Assembly: GCA_905207235.1 (NCBI GenBank)
Contig: CAJLKN010000003.1
Coordinates: 54,267-118,266 of the forward strand
Length of the DNA: 64,000 nucleotides
Source: an uncultured Eubacteriales bacterium
GTDB lineage: Bacteria; Bacillota; Clostridia; Christensenellales; Borkfalkiaceae
Direction: 5' to 3'
Shown one piece after another: positions 58,775-64,000 of the stretch (position 1 is the first letter of the stretch; each line of letters starts with the position of its first letter). The position numbers and the translations under genes were made by a program. A model generated the notes under the pieces. That model was not told the origin of the DNA and did not search any database. It was given only the letters and a program-made list of their open reading frames with translations.

Positions 58775-59149
58775 ATGGCACGTATTGCCGGTGTAGATTT
58801 ACCCAGAGAAAAGAGAATAGAAATAGGTTTAACCTACATTTACGGTATCGGTCTTACGACGAGCAAAAAGATACTCGCCGCAACCGGTATCAACCCCGAC
58901 ACGAGAGTAAAGGATCTCGACGAAACAGCAGTATCCAAGCTCCGTGAATATATCGACCACAATTACAGAGTTGAGGGCGAACTCCGCAGCGAAGTATCGC
59001 TCAATATCAAGCGCCTCATGGAAATAGGTTCGTACCGCGGCATCCGCCACAGAAAGGGATTGCCCGTACGCGGCCAGTCCACCAAGAGAAACGCGAGAAC
59101 CCGCAAGGGTCCCCGCCGCACGGTAGCCAAGAAGAAGGGCGCAAAGTAA
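58775..59149 (+). CDS. rpsM: 30S ribosomal protein S13
   Basis: A 124-aa protein beginning ARIAGVDLPREKRIEIGLTYIYGIGLTTSKKILA and ending GLPVRGQSTKRNARTRKGPRRTVAKKKGAK. First gene after the alpha spacer, with GGAGG before ATG. Confidence 0.98.
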   Translation: MARIAGVDLPREKRIEIGLTYIYGIGLTTSKKILAATGINPDTRVKDLDETAVSKLREYIDHNYRVEGELRSEVSLNIKRLMEIGSYRGIRHRKGLPVRGQSTKRNARTRKGPRRTVAKKKGAK

Positions 59150-59166
59150 TAGGGAGGACTTAATCA

Positions 59167-59568
59167 ATGGCAGCAGCAACTAAAAGAACTACAGTTTCCA
59201 GAAAGCGCAAAGAGCTTAAAAAGGTTGACAAAGGTCAGGTTCACATTCAGTCATCCTTCAACAATACTTTGGTAACCGTAACCGATATGCAGGGCAACGC
59301 ACTCGCACAGTCGAGCGCAGGCGCACTCGGTTTCAAGGGTTCCAGAAAGGGCACGCCCTTCGCAGCTCAGATGGCATGCGAAACGGCTGTTAAAGCGGCA
59401 AAAGAACACGGACTTCGCTCGGTCGAAGTATATGTAAAGGGTCCCGGAGCGGGCAGAGAATCCGCAATCCGCGCAATCGCGGCTTGCGAGGTTGAAATTT
59501 CGCTCATCAGCGACGTATCGCCCATCCCTCACAACGGTTGCAGACCCCCCAAGCGCAGAAGAGTATAA
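59167..59568 (+). CDS. rpsK: 30S ribosomal protein S11
   Basis: A 133-aa protein with GQVHIQSSFNNTLVTVTDMQGNALAQSSAGALGFKGSRKGTPFAA and a C-terminal PIPHNGCRPPKRRRV. Normal length. Confidence 0.98.
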   Translation: MAAATKRTTVSRKRKELKKVDKGQVHIQSSFNNTLVTVTDMQGNALAQSSAGALGFKGSRKGTPFAAQMACETAVKAAKEHGLRSVEVYVKGPGAGRESAIRAIAACEVEISLISDVSPIPHNGCRPPKRRRV

Positions 59569-59586
59569 TCGGAGGAGAAACAGAAT

Positions 59587-60210
59587 ATGGCAACTTATAG
59601 AGAAGCAAAATGCCGCCTTTGCAGAAGAGAAGGCGCAAAGCTCTTTTTGAAGGGCGATAAATGTTATAACGGCAAGTGCCCTTTTGAAAAACGTCCCGTA
59701 GCTCCCGGCACTCACGGTGCAGGCAGAAAGAAGGTTTCCGAATACGGCCAGCAGCTCCGCGAGAAGCAGAAGGTTAAGCGTATCTACGGCGTTCAGGAAG
59801 GACAGTTCAGAACATACTACGAAAAAGCAGACCGCATGAAGGGCATAACCGGTGAAAACATGCTCTCCCTCCTTGAAAGAAGACTTGACAACGTAGTTTT
59901 CAGAATGGGTATATGCGTAAGCCGCGCACAGGCGCGTCAGCTCGTAAACCACGGGCACTTCACCGTCAACGGCAAGAAGGTCAATATCCCCTCTTATATA
60001 GTAAAGGTAGGCGACGTAATCGCCGTCAAGGAAAGCAAAACTTCCAACAAATATTTCGAAGCAGTAAAGGCTGCAAAGGCTGCAAATATGCCCAAGTGGC
60101 TCGAGTTCAGCCCCGAAAAGCTCGAAGGTAAAATTTTAGCACTTCCTGTAAGAGAGGACATCGACAGCCAGATTGCCGAGCATATGATTGTCGAATTGTA
60201 CTCCAAGTAA
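59587..60210 (+). CDS. rpsD: 30S ribosomal protein S4
   Basis: A 207-aa protein with CRLCRREGAKLFLKGDKCYNGKCPFEKR, the zinc-binding S4 N terminus, and an S4 RNA-binding domain (RLDNVVFRMGICVSRAQARQLVNHGHFTVNG). S4 initiates 30S assembly and represses translation of the alpha operon in E. coli. Confidence 0.97.
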   Translation: MATYREAKCRLCRREGAKLFLKGDKCYNGKCPFEKRPVAPGTHGAGRKKVSEYGQQLREKQKVKRIYGVQEGQFRTYYEKADRMKGITGENMLSLLERRLDNVVFRMGICVSRAQARQLVNHGHFTVNGKKVNIPSYIVKVGDVIAVKESKTSNKYFEAVKAAKAANMPKWLEFSPEKLEGKILALPVREDIDSQIAEHMIVELYSK

Positions 60211-60237
60211 TCACAATTTAAGTTAAGGAGGTAGTTT

Positions 60238-61191
60238 ATGATCGAAATGGATATGCCCAAAATCGAAGTGGAAGAAAGCGAGGACCAGTCTTATTCCAAG
60301 ATAGTCGTCGAACCTCTCGAAAAGGGCTTCGGTCTCACAATAGGCAACTGCTTAAGAAGAATACTCCTGTCTGCGCTTCCCGGCGCAGCCGCACAGGGCA
60401 TCAGATTTTTGGATGGTTCCGTAAAGCACGAGTTTTCGGCAGTTGCGGGTGTTAAGGAGGACGTAACCGAAATTATCCTTAACTTAAAGTCGCTTGCAAT
60501 CAAGACCAAGATATTGGACAAAGACTATGTAAAGGTAGTTCACCTTTACAAGGAAGGTCCCTGCGAAGTCAAGGCGAGCGACATCACGCAGGACGCAGAA
60601 ATTGAAATAATCAACGGCGACCAGCATATATGCACCGTGGACGAGGGCGGCAAGATCGATATGGAAATCACCATAGGCCGCGGCCGCGGATACAAGGGCG
60701 CGGATCATACCCGCACCGAACTTATCGACTACATTCCCATCGACTCCATATATACGCCCGTCAAGAAGGTAAACTACAACGTGGAAAATACCCGCGTCGG
60801 ACAGAATACCGACTACGACAAGCTGACGCTGGAGGTATGGACGAACGGAGCGTTCTCCGCAAAGGAAATCGTTTCGCTCGCGGCTAAAATCATGCAGGAT
60901 CATATTTCGCTTTTCGTAGATCTTTCGGATACGATAAAGGATATGGACATACTCGTAAAGAACGAAGACGACCGCCAGCAGAAAATACTTGCAATGGCAA
61001 TCGAAGATATGGATTTATCCGTTCGTTCGTACAACTGCCTGAAGCGCGCCAACATTCACACGGTGGAAGATTTAACCAGAAAGACGGAAGACGAAATGCT
61101 CAAGGTGAGAAACCTCGGCAGAAAGTCTTTGGACGAAGTCATATTGAAGTTGCAGTCCTATGGTCTTTCATTATCAAACAAGGAGGACTAA
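60238..61191 (+). CDS. rpoA: RNA polymerase alpha subunit
   Basis: A 317-aa protein with N-terminal dimerisation domain (FGLTIGNCLRRILLSALPGAAAQGI) and C-terminal alphaCTD (DLSVRSYNCLKRANIHTVEDLTRKTEDEMLKVRNLGRKSLDEV). Normal length and position, AAGGAGG before ATG. Confidence 0.99.
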   Translation: MIEMDMPKIEVEESEDQSYSKIVVEPLEKGFGLTIGNCLRRILLSALPGAAAQGIRFLDGSVKHEFSAVAGVKEDVTEIILNLKSLAIKTKILDKDYVKVVHLYKEGPCEVKASDITQDAEIEIINGDQHICTVDEGGKIDMEITIGRGRGYKGADHTRTELIDYIPIDSIYTPVKKVNYNVENTRVGQNTDYDKLTLEVWTNGAFSAKEIVSLAAKIMQDHISLFVDLSDTIKDMDILVKNEDDRQQKILAMAIEDMDLSVRSYNCLKRANIHTVEDLTRKTEDEMLKVRNLGRKSLDEVILKLQSYGLSLSNKED

Positions 61192-61197
61192 AATATC

Positions 61198-61704
61198 ATG
61201 CCCGGTAAATTAGGAAGAACGTCAGAACAGAGAAACGCAATGCTCAGGAACCAGGCTTCCGAGCTTCTGTGGTACGGCAAAATAACAACCACGCAGGCAA
61301 AGGCAAAAGAGCTTCAGCCCTACGTTGAAAAGATAATCACCAAAGCTATCCAGACCTATGACCTCAACGAGGAAAAGGAAGTCGTAAAGACCGACAGCAA
61401 GGGTAAGGAAGTTACCGTAAAGGTTATCAAGGACAGCCCCAAAAAGCTCGCGGCACGCCGCGCCATAATGGCAAAACTGCGCGATTTGCAGGAAGTCAAG
61501 GGCTTCAACGAAAAGAAAGCTGAATTCAAAGCCCGCACCAAGGATGTAAAGCATCCCCTTATGGAAAAGCTGTTCAACGAAATCGCTCCCAAGTACGCAC
61601 AGCGCAAGGAAGAAGTAGGTCAGGGCGGCGGTTACACCCGCATCTACCTTCTCGGCCAGCGCCGCGGCGACGGCGCCGAAGAAGCTATAATCGAGCTCGT
61701 TTAA
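61198..61704 (+). CDS. rplQ: 50S ribosomal protein L17, enlarged
   Basis: A 168-aa protein with the canonical GKLGRTSEQRNAMLRNQASELLWYGKITTTQAKAKELQPYVEKIITKA and GGYTRIYLLGQRRGDGAEEAIIELV. The usual protein is about 120 residues. An insertion after KAIQTYDLNEEKE (about residues 55-125) accounts for the difference. It is the last gene of the cluster, followed by a terminator. Confidence 0.97.
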   Translation: MPGKLGRTSEQRNAMLRNQASELLWYGKITTTQAKAKELQPYVEKIITKAIQTYDLNEEKEVVKTDSKGKEVTVKVIKDSPKKLAARRAIMAKLRDLQEVKGFNEKKAEFKARTKDVKHPLMEKLFNEIAPKYAQRKEEVGQGGGYTRIYLLGQRRGDGAEEAIIELV

Positions 61705-61728
61705 TCGGCGTTAAATATTTGACATAAA

Positions 61729-61775
61729 TTCCCCGCTCGGGCATTCCCGTGCGGGGGTTTTTTATTTTATAGTTT
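61729..61775 (+). terminator. Rho-independent terminator of the ribosomal cluster
   Basis: CCCCGC and GCGGGG (about 61731-61757), with an inner CGGG/CCCG pairing, followed by TTTTTTATTTTAT. Confidence 0.85.
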
Positions 61776-62137
61776 TTATGTAGCAGGGCGCATTTCAGTC
61801 GAGTATGCCCTCGTACAAGGCGCATCATGGCAGTTGTATTTATAGTTTATGCCGCAAGGCGCAAGTCATATTGTCCTGTACGGTACTCGCCGTCCGTGCG
61901 TGCGGCAACATAACGCGAAAGGCGCATAGCACTTATTTTTCCGAACGGAGCTCATTTTAAGTGCATATTTCCCAGCGTAAGGCTCGCCGGTAGCGGGGGA
62001 TATTTCTCTGTTTCGTCGCATCATATGCCCGCGCTAACGCCTTATTTAGCCCGCAGAATGCAATTTGCGCAAATAAAATTAATCATACTGCTTATTTGTG
62101 TGCGGGCTTATTTTGAGAAAAAAATATTTGGTCGATA
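61776..62137. other. Repeat-rich spacer after the ribosomal cluster
   Basis: GGCGCA occurs at 61787-61792, 61819-61824, 61858-61863 and 61921-61926. AGCCCGCA (62048-62055) pairs with TGCGGGCT (62101-62108), enclosing a second pairing between AAATAA and TTATTT. No ORF is supported. Confidence 0.45.
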
Positions 62138-62166
62138 TTGACTTGCCGTTCGGCGCGTAATATAAT
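62138..62166 (+). promoter_or_regulatory. Promoter of the four-repeat lipoprotein
   Basis: TTGACT (62138-62143), a 17-bp spacer and TATAAT (62161-62166), about 18 bp before a GGAGAG site. Confidence 0.75.
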
Positions 62167-62194
62167 ATAGTAAAATTATGGCAGGAGAGACAAT

Positions 62195-63727
62195 ATGAAA
62201 AAAATTTGTGCGTATGTCGCTTTGATTTTAGCCGCAGTCATCGCCGCGATGACATTTGCCGCCTGCGGCGTTGCGGGCGTTGAGGGTAACTTTTATGTGT
62301 TCGACAGCGTAACCGTAGAGGGCGCGTCGGCGGAAGAGGAACCGCCGATAATCGCCATGGTCGAAGAACAGTACGACGGCTCGACGATAGAGTTCGGCAC
62401 GGACGATACCTTTGCAATGACTATAGGCGGAGCGACATTAAGCGGTACATATACGCAGAACGGTTCGGAACTCACCCTGACGGTTGGCGGCGTGCCTGCT
62501 GATTTCAGGCTCAGCGGAAACAAATTACAGTTAGTTCAGACGATGGGCGGCATTACCGTTACCGTCAATTTTATAAAGGCGGATAAGCCCGAAAATCTTC
62601 CTGCCGACGGCACAACTTCGGATGTCGCGGGCAAGTTATTTAAATTTTCCGACATACGAGTGGATGCGTCAGACATGACGGCGGCGGAGGTTGAGGAGCT
62701 AAAAGCGCAATATTGCGACATGTTTGCAAATGCATATATAAAATTCGGAACTAACGGCGTTTTTGAAATATCTTATGTCCCCGGCAATATTGTTACCGGC
62801 ACATATACGCAGAACGGCAACGATATAGCCATGACGGCGATGAACTCAACCGAGCACGGCACTCTCGAAGGCAATAATTTTTTAATGACGGATACTGACG
62901 GCAGTACAACGATGACTATGATATTAAGTTATCAATCATCGGGCGTCGGCAATATCGATGGCGGCAATGCCGGCGGCGGAGATAGCGGACAAGGGGACGG
63001 CTCGCATGGGGATGCAGTGTCCGTTGCGGGCAGAACTTACAAGTTCAGCGACGCAGAAATTACATCAACACAACTTACGCAGGAGCAGATTGAGCAGGCG
63101 GAGCAAGGTTATCGCGACATGTTGGCAGATGGCTTAATGTATTTCGGCTATGAGGGCGATTTCAAACTTATAACGAGTAGCGAGAGTATATACGGCAATT
63201 ATGTGCAGGACGGCGAAGTGCTCACCATAACCGCCAACGGCTCGACCAACATTGCAGAGGTTTCAGGCGCTAACAATATTATTTTCATGCACGATGCGGA
63301 GCTCGTCAAAATTGTTTTAAAGTTTACTTTAACCGCTGAAGGAGGCAACGTCGGCACGGGCGATGCGGGCACGGGCGAGACAGGACTTATCCTGTCCGGC
63401 ACATATGCATTTACAGACGTCATACTCGAAGATGTTTCCGCAGGACTTACGCAGGCGGAGCTCGAAGAGGCTGAAGCGTCCATGGCGGACATGCTTTACG
63501 GCGCGTATATCCGCTTCATAAGCGAAACCGAGTGCGAAGTAAGCCTTGGCGGCAATATAATGAACGGCTCCTACATACTCGAGGGCGATGTTCTGACGAT
63601 AATTATCGAGGGCGACCCCGAAGAATTTACGTTGGACGGAACGACAATCTACAAAATGCAGGAAATTATCCTGGGCGACATAACGGGGCTCAGCGCCACG
63701 GTAATCTATACTTTAACCGATAATTAA
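62195..63727 (+). CDS. Lipoprotein with four tandem beta-rich domains
   Basis: A 510-aa protein with a lipoprotein signal (TFAAC, Cys near residue 24) and four related units of about 100-120 residues, beginning near residues 29, 145, 280 and 400. Each has a YKFSD/FYVFD/YAFTD-like opening, an A-x-I-x-FG-x-x-G-x-F/FEI strand, and G-T-Y-T-Q-N-G or similar followed by a strand pair ending in a hydrophobic strand. A Gly/Asn-rich linker (about 255-275) lies between units 2 and 3. The fold could be lipocalin-like, but I know no family. It is exposed on the outer face of the membrane. Confidence 0.8.
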   Translation: MKKICAYVALILAAVIAAMTFAACGVAGVEGNFYVFDSVTVEGASAEEEPPIIAMVEEQYDGSTIEFGTDDTFAMTIGGATLSGTYTQNGSELTLTVGGVPADFRLSGNKLQLVQTMGGITVTVNFIKADKPENLPADGTTSDVAGKLFKFSDIRVDASDMTAAEVEELKAQYCDMFANAYIKFGTNGVFEISYVPGNIVTGTYTQNGNDIAMTAMNSTEHGTLEGNNFLMTDTDGSTTMTMILSYQSSGVGNIDGGNAGGGDSGQGDGSHGDAVSVAGRTYKFSDAEITSTQLTQEQIEQAEQGYRDMLADGLMYFGYEGDFKLITSSESIYGNYVQDGEVLTITANGSTNIAEVSGANNIIFMHDAELVKIVLKFTLTAEGGNVGTGDAGTGETGLILSGTYAFTDVILEDVSAGLTQAELEEAEASMADMLYGAYIRFISETECEVSLGGNIMNGSYILEGDVLTIIIEGDPEEFTLDGTTIYKMQEIILGDITGLSATVIYTLTDN

Positions 63728-63745
63728 TTGTGTTAAAATTAATAC

Positions 63746-63785
63746 AGCCGCCGCACGCAGACGCGTGCGGCGGCTTTCTTTTTTG
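63746..63785 (+). terminator. Rho-independent terminator
   Basis: A 13-bp stem (63746-63758 with 63763-63775) and 4-nt loop, followed by TTCTTTTTT. Confidence 0.88.
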
Positions 63786-63848
63786 AGGCGAACAATGCAA
63801 TTATGTCTGCGGCGAATAAAAATGTAAAATATTTCCGACAATAATTGT

Positions 63849-63992
63849 ATGAAAAGCTCAAAGCATAAAAATAAACTTACGGATATAGCGGACGAAACTG
63901 TAAGCGCAAACGAATTCACGGGCGCGTTGCAGCATATATCTACCGACGAGGAAGAAATCAGGCGCTTTCACGAGCAGTATAACAAAGAATAG
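63849..63992 (+). CDS. Very small charged protein, unknown
   Basis: A complete 47-codon frame beginning MKSSKHKNKL and rich in Glu, Lys and Asp, with EEEIRRFHEQYN near the end, likely helical. No ribosome binding site is visible upstream and the window ends 8 bp after the stop, so this could be either a small gene or a chance frame. Confidence 0.4.
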   Translation: MKSSKHKNKLTDIADETVSANEFTGALQHISTDEEEIRRFHEQYNKE

Positions 63993-64000
63993 CTTTTAAA

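Noticed and set aside
1..64000. tRNA genes, T-box leaders or CRISPR arrays
   Set aside because: No T-arm GTTCGA context with a matching acceptor stem, no T-box GGTGGTACCGCG, and no regularly spaced palindromic repeats were seen.

Overview
The window looks like chromosomal DNA from a low-to-mid GC Gram-positive bacterium of the class Clostridia, probably an uncultured gut-type lineage. This is inferred from the gene order (a decarboxylase-tmk-holB-ricT-trmN-rsmI cluster and a complete S10-spc-alpha ribosomal supercluster), from AAGGAG-type ribosome binding sites, TTGACA-17-TATAAT promoters and GC-rich hairpin terminators, and from Gram-positive features such as zinc-ribbon S14, a KOW-domain protein between map and infA, and lipoprotein signal peptides. 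All three standard stop codons are used. I see no tRNA, rRNA, CRISPR array, insertion sequence or prophage.

Layout. 1-2.1 kb: the end of an unknown gene, a membrane-anchored permuted NlpC/P60-like hydrolase and two small unknown genes. 2.2-3.9 kb: an Lrp/AsnC regulator next to a class I aminotransferase. 4-13.5 kb: greA and lysS, then the conserved run with thymidylate kinase, DNA polymerase III delta', RicT, a small ferredoxin, a tRNA/rRNA methyltransferase pair, a DUF697-like membrane protein and an HD hydrolase. 13.9-14.7 kb: a decayed, isolated trpA. 15-18.7 kb: a heterodimeric ABC exporter with one degenerate ATP site. 18.7-21.9 kb: an ECF sigma factor and membrane anti-sigma factor, divergent from a lipoprotein that shares the anti-sigma factor's extracellular domain. 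22-29 kb: an SDR oxidoreductase, a BspA-like leucine-rich-repeat lipoprotein, two unknown membrane proteins and an anion-transporter family protein. 29.3-36.6 kb: clpB, an exported protein and a YhaO/YhaN-like nuclease-ATPase pair. 36.8-44.1 kb: an asparaginase-like protein divergent from an iron-type alcohol dehydrogenase, a dGTPase-like HD protein, a DUF2188-like membrane protein, two CobW-type GTPases (one His-rich, one apparently fused to a TIGR03943-like domain) and an Hsp20.

44.1-45.5 kb has no convincing gene. It ends in the S10 promoter and a leader with an intrinsic terminator. 45.5-61.7 kb is the complete S10-spc-alpha cluster, rpsJ to rplQ, with secY, adk, map, infA and rpoA. Most gaps in it are short, but four long spacers (before rplC, rplN, rplR and rpsM) contain nested inverted repeats and may be regulatory RNA. 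61.7-64 kb holds a terminator, a repeat-rich spacer, a four-repeat lipoprotein and a very small ORF.

The best candidates for undescribed biology are the sigma/anti-sigma/lipoprotein module with a duplicated sensor domain, the structured spacers of the ribosomal cluster, and the paired CobW GTPases. Assignments rest on reading motifs by eye. No database search or folding computation was done.
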